From: Lonsdalea populi | GTDB taxonomy: Bacteria; Pseudomonadota; Gammaproteobacteria; Enterobacterales; Enterobacteriaceae | Assembly (NCBI RefSeq): GCF_015999465.1 | Contig: NZ_CP065534.1 | Location: forward strand, 992,001 to 1,056,000 | DNA length: 64,000 bases | Direction: 5' to 3' | Shown here: positions 1-12,829 of the stretch, one piece after another | How positions within the stretch are numbered: position 1 is the first letter of the stretch | Layout: each line of letters begins with the position of its first letter | Program-made: the position numbers and the translations under genes | The notes under the pieces: generated by a model | Database searches by the model: none | What the model was told of the DNA's origin: nothing | Seen by the model: only the letters and a program-made list of their open reading frames with translations

Positions 1-9
1 GATCTGGAG

Positions 10-3492
<3,483 letters not shown>

Positions 3493-3504
3493 TATAGGAT
3501 TACT

Positions 3505-4464
3505 ATGAGTCTGAATTTTCTTGATTTTGAGCAGCCGATTGCAGAGTTGGAGGCGAAAATTGACTCTCTGACCGCCGTCAGCCGTCAAGACGAAAAATTG
3601 GATATAAACCTGGACGAAGAGGTTAAGCGTCTGCGCGAAAAAAGCGTAGAATTGACGCGTAAAATCTTCGCCGACCTGGGCGCATGGCAGGTTGCTCAAC
3701 TGGCGCGTCATCCTCAGCGTCCTTATACGCTTGACTATATCAACCGCGTTTTCACCGATTTCGATGAGCTGGCAGGCGACCGCGCCTACGCTGACGATAA
3801 AGCGATCGTTGGGGGCATTGCGCGTCTGGATGGCCGTCCCGTCATGGTTATCGGTCATCAGAAAGGCCGTGAAACCAAAGAAAAAATTCGTCGTAACTTT
3901 GGTATGCCGGCGCCGGAAGGCTATCGTAAAGCACTGCGCCTGATGGAAATGGCCGAGCGTTTTAAAATGCCGATCATCACCTTCATCGACACCCCTGGTG
4001 CTTATCCGGGCGTGGGCGCGGAAGAGCGCGGCCAGTCTGAAGCGATTGCCCGTAACCTGCGTGAAATGTCAGAGCTGAGCGTGCCCATTATCTGCACCGT
4101 GATTGGCGAAGGTGGTTCCGGTGGCGCGCTGGCAATCGGCGTTGGCGACAAGGTCAATATGTTGCAGTTCAGCACCTACTCCGTGATTTCCCCAGAGGGC
4201 TGCGCCTCTATCCTGTGGAAAAGCGCGGACAAGGCGCCGTTGGCCGCAGAAGCGATGGGCATTATCGCCCCGCGTCTGAAAGAACTGGGCCTGATCGACA
4301 CGGTGATCCCTGAACCGCTGGGTTCAGCGCATCGCGACGTGGACGCCATGTCCGCATCGCTGAAGTCTCAACTACTGGCCGATCTGCGCGAGCTGGATGC
4401 GTTCAGCGAACAGGAGCTGTTGAACCGTCGTTATCAGCGGTTGATGAACTACGGCTACTGCTGA
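3505..4464 (+). CDS. accA: Acetyl-CoA carboxylase carboxyltransferase subunit alpha
   Basis: AccA pairs with AccD to transfer the carboxyl group from carboxybiotin to acetyl-CoA, giving malonyl-CoA, the first committed step of fatty acid synthesis. The product is 319 residues, the same length as in E. coli. The crotonase-like carboxyltransferase fold is recognised from [19 protein letters not shown] and the glycine-rich [15 protein letters not shown] segment. The ATG follows an AGGA ribosome site. It is the last gene of the dnaE transcript, because a strong terminator hairpin follows the stop codon. Confidence 0.99.
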   Translation: MSLNFLDFEQPIAELEAKIDSLTAVSRQDEKLDINLDEEVKRLREKSVELTRKIFADLGAWQVAQLARHPQRPYTLDYINRVFTDFDELAGDRAYADDKAIVGGIARLDGRPVMVIGHQKGRETKEKIRRNFGMPAPEGYRKALRLMEMAERFKMPIITFIDTPGAYPGVGAEERGQSEAIARNLREMSELSVPIICTVIGEGGSGGALAIGVGDKVNMLQFSTYSVISPEGCASILWKSADKAPLAAEAMGIIAPRLKELGLIDTVIPEPLGSAHRDVDAMSASLKSQLLADLRELDAFSEQELLNRRYQRLMNYGYC

Positions 4465-4480
4465 TTGTTCTCTCCGTCCG

Positions 4481-4517
4481 AAAAAGTCCGTGGTCAGCAA
4501 TGACCGCGGACTTTTTG
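4481..4517 (+). terminator. Rho-independent terminator after accA
   Basis: A 16-bp stem (4481-4496 with 4501-4516, one T-G wobble) is closed by a GCAA tetraloop and runs into a T tract. It separates the dnaE-accA transcript from yaeR. Confidence 0.9.
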
Positions 4518-4566
4518 TTATGATGGCCTTTATCCTTTCCTCACACCGCGCTTGTCGGGAGTCGCT

Positions 4567-4956
4567 ATGCTGAAACTTCAGGGAATTCATCATATTGCCA
4601 TCATTGCGTCTGACTACGAACGGAGCAAACGCTTTTACTGCGGCCTGCTGGGATTTACCCTGCAGCACGAGATTTATCGTGCCGCCAGAGACTCCTGGAA
4701 GGGCGATTTGGCGTTGAACGGCCACTACGTCATTGAGCTGTTCTCCTTCCCTGATGCGCCTTCGCGCGTGAGTCGTCCCGAGGCCCAGGGACTCAGACAC
4801 CTGGCTTTTGCCGTTGAAGATATAGCCCAAGCGGTCAGCGAGCTGACCCGCTTGGGCGTAAACTGCGAGCCCATTCGTATTGATGAAGAGACCGGTCAAC
4901 GGTTCACTTTCTTTGCCGATCCAGATGACTTGCCGTTGGAATTGTATGAACGATAA
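4567..4956 (+). CDS. yaeR: VOC-family glyoxalase-like metalloprotein YaeR
   Basis: This is a small single-domain vicinal-oxygen-chelate protein of 129 residues, similar in size to E. coli YaeR. The N-terminal GIHHIAIIASDYERSKRFY is the typical betaalphabetabetabeta entry of glyoxalase-like folds, and LRHLAFAVEDI provides the second metal-site strand. Its substrate is not established; glyoxalase I-like activity is only a family inference. An in-frame TTG lies 15 bases upstream, but the ATG at 4567 has a GGAG site at the right distance and is preferred. The 3' end overlaps the tilS start by 11 bases, implying translational coupling. Confidence 0.92.
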   Translation: MLKLQGIHHIAIIASDYERSKRFYCGLLGFTLQHEIYRAARDSWKGDLALNGHYVIELFSFPDAPSRVSRPEAQGLRHLAFAVEDIAQAVSELTRLGVNCEPIRIDEETGQRFTFFADPDDLPLELYER

Positions 4957-6301
4957 CGCATCGACTCGCAGCGATGAGGTGCTGTTAAACGCGGTCTCGC
5001 GCCAGGTGACGTCCGGAGGCAGTTACCTGCTCGCCTACAGCGGCGGGTTGGACTCCACCGTCCTGCTGCATCTGTGTGTGCGCTTAAGAGAACAGTATGG
5101 ATTCTCGCTGCGGGCGGCGTATGTCCACCACGGACTCAGTGCATTCGCCGATAGCTGGGCGCAGCACTGCGCGGGTCAGTGTTCAGACTGGCATGTTCCT
5201 TTCAGCGTTCTGCCGGTGCAGGTGGATGCGCAGCAGGGCGGGATTGAGGCCGCAGCGCGTGAGGCGCGCTATCAGGCTATCCGTAAGCATTTGCACATGA
5301 ACGAGGTGCTGCTCACGGCACAGCATCTGAACGATCAAAGTGAAACTTTTCTGCTGGCGCTCAAGCGCGGCAGCGGTCCTGCGGGGTTGTCGGCGATGGC
5401 GTCGGCGACACAATTTGGCGAACAGACACATTTACGACCGCTGCTGGCTTTCAGCCGCGCTCAACTTGCCGAGTATGCGGCGCATCATGACCTGAGTTGG
5501 ATTGAAGACGATAGCAATAATGACGATCGCTTTGATCGTAATTTCCTTCGTCGCCAGGTTTTACCCGTTTTGACGCAGCGCTGGCCGCATTTCCCGGCTG
5601 CGGTCTCCCGCAGCGCCGAGCTCTGTGCGGAGCAAGAGCAACTGCTGGATGAGCTGCTGGCCGAGTCGCTGCAATCGCTTCGCCGCGCCGACGGCGGGTT
5701 GTCGATTACGGCTCTTGAATCTTATGGCCCGCTGCGGCGCGCCGCGTTATTACGGCGTTGGCTGGCGGCTGAAGGTGTGAGGATGCCTTCGCGGGAACAG
5801 CTGCAACGGTTGTGGCAAGACGTGGCGCTTAGCCGGCGGGATGCTGAACCGCAGTTGGTACTAGGGCCGTGGCAGATCCGGCGTTTTCGCGATGGTTTAT
5901 ATGTTTTGCCGCAGTGGACGTCGGTCCGAGATACGGTGTTGACCTGGGAACCGGCGTCAGCGCCGCTGGCGCTTCCCTCTGAACTGGGAACGCTGGCATT
6001 GGGGCCACAGGGTGTCGCGGTGCGCCGTCCTTATCCCGACGAAGCGGTGACGGTACGCTTTCATGCGCAGGGAAAATTTCACATCGTCGGGCGCGATCAT
6101 GGGCGTCAGTTGAAAAAACTGTGGCAGGAGTCAGGCGTCGCACCCTGGATGAGAGAGCGCACGCCGCTAATCTTCTACGGTGAACGGCTTATCGCGGCGA
6201 TGGGGACGTTTGTCACGCGTGAAGGGCGCCCCGAGTCGGAAAACGCCGCCTGGCGTATCGTCTGGCATCCAGCGTCTTTGCCGTCAATGAGGAATTTTTA
6301 A
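4946..6301 (+). CDS. tilS: tRNA(Ile)-lysidine synthetase
   Basis: TilS attaches lysine to C34 of the CAU-anticodon tRNA-Ile using ATP, changing its decoding from AUG to AUA; it is essential in most bacteria. The 451-residue product has the N-terminal PP-loop motif SGGLDS at residues 32-37, the RNFLR segment typical of the family, and the C-terminal TilS domains ending in TPLIFYGERLIAAMG. The open frame extends 66 bases upstream, but the ATG at 4946, inside the yaeR end, gives a normal N-terminus. In the conserved motif that reads QHLDDQ in E. coli this protein has QHLNDQ (N129), a point to note rather than evidence of inactivity. Confidence 0.97.
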   Translation: MNDNASTRSDEVLLNAVSRQVTSGGSYLLAYSGGLDSTVLLHLCVRLREQYGFSLRAAYVHHGLSAFADSWAQHCAGQCSDWHVPFSVLPVQVDAQQGGIEAAAREARYQAIRKHLHMNEVLLTAQHLNDQSETFLLALKRGSGPAGLSAMASATQFGEQTHLRPLLAFSRAQLAEYAAHHDLSWIEDDSNNDDRFDRNFLRRQVLPVLTQRWPHFPAAVSRSAELCAEQEQLLDELLAESLQSLRRADGGLSITALESYGPLRRAALLRRWLAAEGVRMPSREQLQRLWQDVALSRRDAEPQLVLGPWQIRRFRDGLYVLPQWTSVRDTVLTWEPASAPLALPSELGTLALGPQGVAVRRPYPDEAVTVRFHAQGKFHIVGRDHGRQLKKLWQESGVAPWMRERTPLIFYGERLIAAMGTFVTREGRPESENAAWRIVWHPASLPSMRNF

Positions 6302-6306
6302 TGTGA

Positions 6307-6331
6307 AAACGGACAACCAGGTTGTCCGTTT
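6307..6331. terminator. Bidirectional terminator between tilS and rof
   Basis: A perfect 11-bp stem (6307-6317 with 6321-6331) has A-rich and T-rich flanks and sits between two convergent genes, so it can end both transcripts. Confidence 0.75.
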
Positions 6332-6352
6332 AATTGGCGAGATAAAGTTCGG

Positions 6353-6613
6353 TCAGGGTTCGCTAACCACGACTTTACCTATTTCGGGATGGCTGAAGCT
6401 GAGGATATGGTCAAGCCGAACTTCCCTGACGTGGCCCGCATCATCAAGCAGCAGATATTCGACATGCTTGCGAGAGATGATGTCGCTGGCTTTCCCGGCC
6501 ACCACTTCACCGTTACGCAATTCCACCGTCAACGTCAGGCGCTGTTGGCAGGTGGCTTCAAGATTATCGTAATCATCACAATTGATGGGTTGATATTCAT
6601 TACTCATTGACAT
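6353..6613 (-). CDS. rof: Rho-binding antiterminator Rof (YaeO)
   Basis: Rof binds the transcription terminator Rho and blocks its primary RNA-binding site, reducing Rho-dependent termination. The product is 86 residues from this ATG, or 84 from the second ATG at 6607. The signature [13 protein letters not shown] near the N-terminus and FSHPEIG near the C-terminus match E. coli YaeO throughout. The gene overlaps the 3' end of yaeP by several bases, so the pair is probably one transcript. The choice between the two start codons is open. Confidence 0.96.
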   Translation of the reverse strand: MSMSNEYQPINCDDYDNLEATCQQRLTLTVELRNGEVVAGKASDIISRKHVEYLLLDDAGHVREVRLDHILSFSHPEIGKVVVSEP

Positions 6614-6800
6614 AATCGCTCACCAATAAGTTAGCGGCGGCATACGCCGCCTGTTCCCTGACTGAGGACGGCAAATCGCTATTTAAGGCAATTTCGTCCA
6701 GGGTTTTTAATACACAACCCAGTGCATCGGGTAGATAACCTAGGTTACCGCTGGCGATCTCTGCATAGAGACGACGTACTAATTCACCGTATTGTTGCAC
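6600..6800 (-). CDS. yaeP: YaeP family protein
   Basis: This is a 66-residue conserved enterobacterial protein of unknown function, recognised from [18 protein letters not shown] and the C-terminal [20 protein letters not shown]. It always sits next to rof, as here, and the yaeP stop overlaps the rof start. No signal peptide or membrane segment is visible; it is probably a small helical cytoplasmic protein. Confidence 0.93.
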   Translation of the reverse strand: MQQYGELVRRLYAEIASGNLGYLPDALGCVLKTLDEIALNSDLPSSVREQAAYAAANLLVSDYVNE

Positions 6801-6863
6801 TATACCCTCCCTTAGAGCTCAGCCTGGTAGCCTTCATATTGACGTCACCGGAGGTATAAACCT

Positions 6864-6962
6864 ATGAAGAAAATGAACGCTATCCTGCCAGCCGACTATA
6901 GCATAGGCATTTACTGGTTATCATTATTATGCCTGAGGCCTAATACAAAACCTGGGGTGTGA
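6864..6962 (+). CDS. Possible 32-residue small protein
   Basis: A 33-codon open frame starts with ATG nine bases after a strong GGAGG ribosome site (6850-6854). It encodes a basic N-terminus (MKKMN), a short hydrophobic stretch (IGIYWLSLLCL) and a basic tail. It lies in the divergent gap between yaeP and yaeQ and ends 49 bases before the yaeQ ATG. I do not recognise it. The ribosome site is the only real support; it could equally be a leader peptide for yaeQ or chance. Confidence 0.3.
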   Translation: MKKMNAILPADYSIGIYWLSLLCLRPNTKPGV

Positions 6963-7011
6963 GGCACGGCGGTTCTCCAGTACACTGTCGGCCCAAACCA
7001 AGAGGTGAAAC

Positions 7012-7560
7012 ATGGCGTTAAAAGCAACGGTGTACAAAGCGGCAGTCAATATTGCCGATATGGATCGCCATTTTTTCCACGATGCCACATTGACGATAGC
7101 GCAGCATCCTTCCGAAACCGACCAGCGAATGATGCTGCGTCTGCTGGCGTGGATTTGCCACGCCGACGAGACATTACGGTTCACAAAAGGACTGTGTGCG
7201 GACAACGAACCCGAAATCTGGCGGCACAGTGACGATCAGCAGATTGAGCAGTGGATCGAACTGGGATTGCCGGACGAGAAGCGTTTGAAGAAAGCGTGCA
7301 GCCTGACGCGCGAGGCGGTGTTGTATGCCTACAACGAGCGCGCGGCCCGAGTCTGGTGGCAGTCGATGGCGGATAAAGCGGCGCAGCTCCCCAATCTGAC
7401 GGTGCGTTTTTTGGATGATAAACAGCTGATGCAGCTGACCACATTGGTCCGCCGCAATATGTCGCTGCAGGCCACGTTGCAGGAAGGCACCATCTGGTTG
7501 TCAGACGATCAGCATCATCTGGAAGTCGTTTTTGATGACTGGCAAATCGTGCGGCAATAG
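7012..7560 (+). CDS. yaeQ: YaeQ family protein
   Basis: This 182-residue protein matches E. coli YaeQ along its full length: MALKATVYKA at the start, then FHDATLTIAQHPSETDQRMMLRLLAW and the C-terminal EVVFDDWQIV. The family has a PD-(D/E)XK nuclease-like fold, but no enzymatic role is established. An upstream link to RfaH-type antitermination has been proposed and not upheld. In E. coli it is followed by arfB and nlpE; here mutS follows in the opposite orientation, so this gene marks a break in gene order. Confidence 0.95.
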   Translation: MALKATVYKAAVNIADMDRHFFHDATLTIAQHPSETDQRMMLRLLAWICHADETLRFTKGLCADNEPEIWRHSDDQQIEQWIELGLPDEKRLKKACSLTREAVLYAYNERAARVWWQSMADKAAQLPNLTVRFLDDKQLMQLTTLVRRNMSLQATLQEGTIWLSDDQHHLEVVFDDWQIVRQ

Positions 7561-7707
7561 GGATGTTGGCTATTTAATCACCCCATCCTTTCCTTTGTTT
7601 CTGCGCTGAACGAGTGGCAGTGTAGAAAGCCGCCGTCACGTGGAACTCATGCGATAGGCGTGAGTCACGGCCGCCTTGCGACAGCCGTGTGATAGTTTGC
7701 CTTCGAT

Positions 7708-10266
7708 TCAGAGCATCTTTTTCAACTGATAGAGCCAGTCAAGCGCCTGACGCGGAGTCAGCATATCGGGGTCGAGGGTTTCCAACGCTTCAATTGCGGC
7801 AGACGGCTCTTCGGGAGCCAGCAACATTAACTGGGCTCCGTCGATATGGCTGCTTGAAGCATTATTGGACAGCGTTTCCAGCTCTTTCAGTTTTTGGCGG
7901 GCGCGTTTGATCACGTCTTTCGGCACGCCGGCCAGCGCAGCCACCGCCAGGCCGTAGCTCTTGCTGGCGGCCCCATCCTGCACGCTGTGCATAAAGGCGA
8001 TGGTATCGCCGTGCTCCAGAGCATCCAGATGAACATTGACGACGCCTTCCATTTTCTCCGGCAGATTGGTCAGTTCGAAGTAGTGGGTGGCGAACAGCGT
8101 CATGGCTTTAATCTTGTTCGCCAGCGTTTCTGCGCACGACCAGGCCAGAGACAGGCCGTCATAGGTCGACGTCCCTCGGCCGATCTCATCCATCAGCACC
8201 AGACTTTGCTCCGTCGCGTTATGCAGAATATTGGCGGTCTCGGTCATTTCCACCATGAAGGTGGAGCGACCTGACGCCAGATCGTCCGCTGCGCCGACGC
8301 GGGTAAAGATGCGGTCGACCGGGCCAATGACGGCCTGATCCGCCGGTACATAGCTGCCGATATGGGCCATCAGTACGATAAGCGCCGCCTGACGCATATA
8401 GGTACTTTTCCCGCCCATATTCGGACCGGTGATGATCAGCAGGCGACGCTGCGGGGACAGTGACAGCGGATTGGCGATAAACGGCTCGCTCAGCACCTGT
8501 TCCACGACGGGGTGCCGGCCGCCGGTAATCTTGATACCGGGCCGGTCGCTTAACGTCGGACAGATATAGTTGAGCGTGTCCGCGCGCTCCGCCAGGTTGG
8601 TCAGGACGTCCAGTTCCGCCAGCGCGCTGGCGCTTTGTTGCAGCGCCTCCAAATGGGGAAGCAGCATGTCGAATAACTGATCGTAAAGCGCCTTCTCCAG
8701 CGCCAGCGCCTTGCCTTTAGAGGTGAGAACTTTGTCTTCGTATTCTTTCAGCTCTGGGATGATGTAGCGTTCGGCGTTTTTCAGCGTTTGGCGACGCACA
8801 TAGTGCATCGGCACCAGATGGCTCTGGCCGCGGCTAACCTGAATGAAATAGCCGTGTACGCCGTTGAAACCGACTTTGAGCGTATCGATGCCAAGCTTTT
8901 CGCGTTCACGGATTTCCAGTTTGTCCAGATAGTCGGTGGCGCCTGCGGCAAGGCTGCGCCACTCGTCCAGCTCTTCATTATAGCCGGTGGCGATAACGCC
9001 GCCGTCCCGGACCAGAACCGGCGGCGCTGCAACCAGCGCACGCTCCAAGAGATCGCGCAGCTCATCGAACTGGCCTATTTGGCTGGAAAGTCGCTGAACC
9101 GCATCAGCGTCGATTGATGACAGCAGGGCATGAATGTCCGGCAGTTGATGGAAAGCATGGCGCATTCTCGCCAGATCGCGCGGACGCGCCGTGCGCAGCG
9201 CCAGCCGCGCCAGAATACGCTCCAGATCGCCGACCTGACGCAGAAAAGGCTGCAATTCCACGGCCAGATCCTGTAGTGCTCCGATGGCCTGCTGACGTTG
9301 CGTTAACGTCTGAACGTGACGGCTCGGCATGTGCACCCAGCGTTTCAGCATTCGGCTGCCCATCGGCGTCACGGTACAGTCCAGCACGGCTGCTAACGTA
9401 TTTTCGGGGCCGCCGGACAGGTTTTGCGTGAGTTCCAGATTGCGTCGCGTCGCGGCATCCATGATGATGCCGTCCTGCTGGCGCTCCATCGTGATGCCGC
9501 GAATATGCGGCAGCGTAGTACGCTGCGTGTCTTTGGCATATTGCAGCAGACATCCGGCAGCGCGCAGCCCGAGCTTGGCCTGTTCGACGCCAAAGCCCGT
9601 CAGGTCGCGCGTACCGAACTGCAGATTCAACTGCTGGCGGGCTGTATCCAGCTCGAACTCCCACAGGGGACGGCGGCGCAGCCCGTTGCGATGCTCAATA
9701 AGCGACATCAGTTCAAACGTCTCGGGGTAAAGCAGCTCAGCCGGATTAGTGCGCTGCAGTTCGGCGGCCATGCTTCCAGCATCGGCGGGTTCCGCCAGTC
9801 GAAAACGCCCTGAGCTGATGTCCAGCGTGGCATAACCGAATCCGCGACCATCCTGCCAGATAGCCGCCAGCAGGTTATCCTGACGCTCCTCAAGCAACGC
9901 TTCGTCGCTAATCGTGCCCGGCGTCACGATGCGCACGACTTTCCGTTCTACCGGCCCTTTACTTAAAGCGGGGTCGCCGATCTGTTCGCAGATGGCGACG
10001 GACTCACCCAATTGCACCAGCCGGGCCAGGTAGGTTTCCACAGCATGATGGGGGACGCCAGCCATTGGAATAGGCTCTCCCGCAGAGGCACCGCGTTTGG
10101 TTAATGAAATATCCAGCAGCTGCGATGCCCGCTTAGCGTCATCGTAGAACAGCTCGTAAAAATCGCCCATGCGGTAGAACAACAGGATTTCCGGATGTTC
10201 TGCTTTCAGCCTAAGGTACTGCTGCATCATGGGCGTGTGATTATCGAGGTTGTCGGTGGTTTTCAT
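7708..10266 (-). CDS. mutS: DNA mismatch repair protein MutS
   Basis: MutS recognises base mismatches and small loops and recruits MutL. The 852-residue product (853 in E. coli) carries the mismatch-wedging F36-Y37-E38 in RMGDFYELF, the Walker A motif [10 protein letters not shown], and the Walker B segment [16 protein letters not shown]. The open frame extends 87 bases further upstream, but residues before MKTTDN do not belong to the family and no ribosome site supports them. The Shine-Dalgarno region before the chosen ATG is also weak. In E. coli mutS lies near rpoS, far from yaeQ, so its position here reflects rearrangement. Confidence 0.98.
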   Translation of the reverse strand: MKTTDNLDNHTPMMQQYLRLKAEHPEILLFYRMGDFYELFYDDAKRASQLLDISLTKRGASAGEPIPMAGVPHHAVETYLARLVQLGESVAICEQIGDPALSKGPVERKVVRIVTPGTISDEALLEERQDNLLAAIWQDGRGFGYATLDISSGRFRLAEPADAGSMAAELQRTNPAELLYPETFELMSLIEHRNGLRRRPLWEFELDTARQQLNLQFGTRDLTGFGVEQAKLGLRAAGCLLQYAKDTQRTTLPHIRGITMERQQDGIIMDAATRRNLELTQNLSGGPENTLAAVLDCTVTPMGSRMLKRWVHMPSRHVQTLTQRQQAIGALQDLAVELQPFLRQVGDLERILARLALRTARPRDLARMRHAFHQLPDIHALLSSIDADAVQRLSSQIGQFDELRDLLERALVAAPPVLVRDGGVIATGYNEELDEWRSLAAGATDYLDKLEIREREKLGIDTLKVGFNGVHGYFIQVSRGQSHLVPMHYVRRQTLKNAERYIIPELKEYEDKVLTSKGKALALEKALYDQLFDMLLPHLEALQQSASALAELDVLTNLAERADTLNYICPTLSDRPGIKITGGRHPVVEQVLSEPFIANPLSLSPQRRLLIITGPNMGGKSTYMRQAALIVLMAHIGSYVPADQAVIGPVDRIFTRVGAADDLASGRSTFMVEMTETANILHNATEQSLVLMDEIGRGTSTYDGLSLAWSCAETLANKIKAMTLFATHYFELTNLPEKMEGVVNVHLDALEHGDTIAFMHSVQDGAASKSYGLAVAALAGVPKDVIKRARQKLKELETLSNNASSSHIDGAQLMLLAPEEPSAAIEALETLDPDMLTPRQALDWLYQLKKML

Positions 10267-10536
10267 GCGGTTTTTTATAATCCATTGATTTTGAGTTATA
10301 TTTTTTTGTTCTTGTGGGGTGTCGCCGTCGTACCGCAGCGAGCTGCTGAACATGTTCGCATTAAAGTCGGAATGCGACTCCTGCGTATCAATCAGCGGGT
10401 CATCATAGCGGAGTGCGTTCGACAGGAAAACAGGTTGGCAAAACGCTCTTGTTTAACGCCAGCAAAATGGTGAGACGGCGGACTAGCTTACCGACGACGC
10501 TAGCGGGAATAACAGGCTGAAAGAACATCTACGGCA

Positions 10537-11262
10537 ATGGATATCTCGACCTTTATTGAACGCTATATTAGCTTAGCGACTTGCAAACTGACACAGGCAA
10601 AAGCGGGAAGCGCCCTGCAAACTTTGTGTGAAATGGCATGTTTGGAATTGCAGGAATTGACGCAAATCAGGAATGAAGGTCTCTGCCCTGCAACCGAGTT
10701 AAGAAAAAAAGCAAAAACAGATCTAAGAAAGCCAGAAACAGCCAACCCTGCCCTCATTTCTCAGAGATTGGTCGAGATTTATCTGTCGGAGCGAATTAAA
10801 GATCGTAATAGTACGGAGGGTAAAATCATCCCCGGAGCGCGTAAGAAGAAAGGGCAGATGGAAGTGCGCCGCATTTTGCAGCATGATGCGGTTGCTATAA
10901 TAGGGGATAAGATTGCCGCCGAAGTGACGCGTAAGGAGATTATCGATCTGGTCAATATCGTGCTTGCACGCGGTGCCAACGTTCAGGCCGGACATTTATT
11001 GCGAGAGCTATCTTCAGCCTATGAATTCGCTATTGGCTCAGGCCGTCTCGATGAGAACTTTGCCAATTCGGCGCCGTTGGCGAAATCCAGTCTGCGGCAG
11101 ATAAAAATCAAGCTGACTTGTGGTCGTGGAACACGTGTTCCGAATGAGAAAGAACCGGCTAAGTTTTCGCGTTGGCTCCCCGGTCCGCATTGACGTCGTC
11201 AATCAAGAATGTATTGCGCCTCACGCTATGACCGAGTGCCGAACCGGGGAAGTGTATAACAT
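10537..11262 (+). pseudogene. Tyrosine recombinase (integrase) remnant
   Basis: The open frame from 10537 to 11193 (218 residues) contains a core-binding region typical of phage and island integrases: GARKKKGQMEVRRILQHDA, EVTRKEIIDLV, ARGANVQAGHLLRELSSAYE and LRQIKIKLT. It stops just before the catalytic domain. A second frame (11190-11260) continues with TECRTGEVYNIA, which resembles the TGCRTGEV box bearing the first catalytic arginine. After that no integrase sequence remains: the His-x-x-Arg and Tyr motifs are absent. The first 70 residues do not look like a normal arm-binding domain. It is almost certainly inactive, a scar of an integrated element. Confidence 0.75.
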
Positions 11263-11267
11263 CGCTA

Positions 11268-12153
11268 TTGATGCGATCATTGCCGCTTGTTGCCACAGAA
11301 CGCCGTTTTGCATTAAAAGGCGGGACGGCGATTAACTTGTTTTTTCGTGATTTTCCCCGCTTATCGGTTGATATCGATTTGGCTTACATCACGCTGGAAA
11401 GCAGGAATGAGGCATTGCCAAATGTCCGCGCCGCATCGAACCATATTGCTGAAATACTGTAACGACAAGCCGATATTTCGGCGGTGCTGCAAACAAATCA
11501 CCCTGATGAAATGCGCATTGTGGTTTCTTCTCAGAGGGGGCACAGATAAAGATAGAGGTGTCTCCTGTTGCGCGAGGTACGCTGTACCCTTCTGAGGAAA
11601 GTGATGTTGTTGACGCGGTAGAGGACGAAACCGGTTTTGCCACCGTTCAGGTTGTCTCTCTTGCCTACCTTTAGGGTGGTAAGCTTTGTGCCGCCATGGA
11701 CAGGCAGCATCCCCGGATTTTTATGACGTCAAAATGCTACTCGAAACGCAGGGTATTGATCGCCGCATCTTTAATGGTTTCATCACTGATCTACTGGGAC
11801 ACCCATGCCCATTATCAGAGGTACCAAATCCCCGCTGGAAAGATATTTCTGAGCTATGTGCGCATGAATTTATCGGAATGACATTCGATGCGGTCTCTCT
11901 GGAAGAACTCAATGCGATACCCAAATTAATGGTGACTGCTTTCAAAGCACAATTCACGCGGCGGGACTATGATTTTTTGATGTCTTTCAAAAGTGGTCAA
12001 CCAGATTGGAGTCTCGCGCCTGAAGACCAGATTGAGCATTCACAGGCGGTAAAATGGAAGTTGCAAAATATCGGTCGAATGCAAAAAGAAAAGCATATTC
12101 AGGCGCTGGAGAAGCTTGAAGAGGGGGGGGAGCGGGTGGCTGAAGTAGTTTAG
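11268..12153 (+). pseudogene. Broken AbiEii/AbiGii-type nucleotidyltransferase toxin gene
   Basis: The first frame (11268-11462) shows the nucleotidyltransferase motif ALKGGTAINLFFRDFPRLS followed by VDIDLAY. A TAA then interrupts the frame, which resumes as RQADISAVLQTNHPDEMR. It shifts at a G-run near 11535 into IKIEVSPVARGTLYPSEES, meets a TAG inside LAYL-GGKLCAAMDRQHPR, and shifts again near 11715 into DFYDVKMLLETQGIDRRIF, continuing open to 12153. At least two nonsense and two frameshift lesions are therefore present. AbiEii toxins act with an AbiEi antitoxin in phage exclusion. No AbiEi gene is visible, and the integrase remnant abuts the 5' end. Confidence 0.82.
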
Positions 12154-12829
12154 GATTTTACTCTTACATTCACTGTTGGTTTAACTAAATTGTATTTTGT
12201 AAACTATATACAACAATCTATCGATGTACCTTGCCTCTTTCCACGCGACACGCAGTGTGTCGATAAGCTTCTACATCCCAATGCGTTATCCCACTCTTTT
12301 AACCCATCGGATCACACTTTGCCGATATGTTGATTGTTCGTTGAAGTACGGCTCCGCGCCAATCGGATATATTGTCTTTGTTCATCATTTCTACGTATTT
12401 GTGCTGAAAAATGCGTGGCTTAATGAATATTTATGGAATAATCCCCTTAGTTAAGGATGAATAATTCTTCACGATTATGGGTGATGTTTCACTTTTCTTG
12501 GCATCAGTTCCTCTGTCTTATTTTTGATCAAGCAATGACTGATAATCTGTCTGTCATCAGAGCATAAATATAGGCGCGATTTTCCATGCCTTTCCGAATG
12601 CCTTCCGCGTGATATTCAATGTCAAAAGACAGTCGTATTGAAGCCCACTGAGTTAATTTGTTATTTATAATCAATGGTTTTTTGTGTTTAGGTTGATCTT
12701 GGTTGGCTTTTTGATAAAAAGTCGGTACCAAGTCATATTTAGAGTCCAATTGAGCTTAACTGCGCGCTTTCTCTGCCGATAGTAATCATGTCGGCAATAT
12801 CGTCACTTTGCTCATTTATAGGACTTATC
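12154..12829. other. Intergenic region before chemoreceptor gene
   Basis: This AT-rich stretch of 676 bases lies between the AbiEii remnant and the first chemoreceptor. Short open frames on both strands lack ribosome sites and family resemblance. The only recognisable element is a sigma-28-like promoter near its right end. Confidence 0.6.
12756..12782 (+). promoter_or_regulatory. Candidate sigma-28 (FliA) promoter of chemoreceptor gene
   Basis: TTAA, then 15 bases, then GCCGATAG closely matches the flagellar consensus TAAA-N15-GCCGATAA (3 of 4 and 7 of 8). It ends 47 bases before the ATG at 12830. This would place the receptor in the late flagellar and chemotaxis regulon. Confidence 0.65.

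Noticed and set aside
12528..12749. Minus-strand 73-codon frame before the first chemoreceptor
   Set aside because: It starts at TTG without a ribosome site and overlaps the likely sigma-28 promoter; no family recognised.
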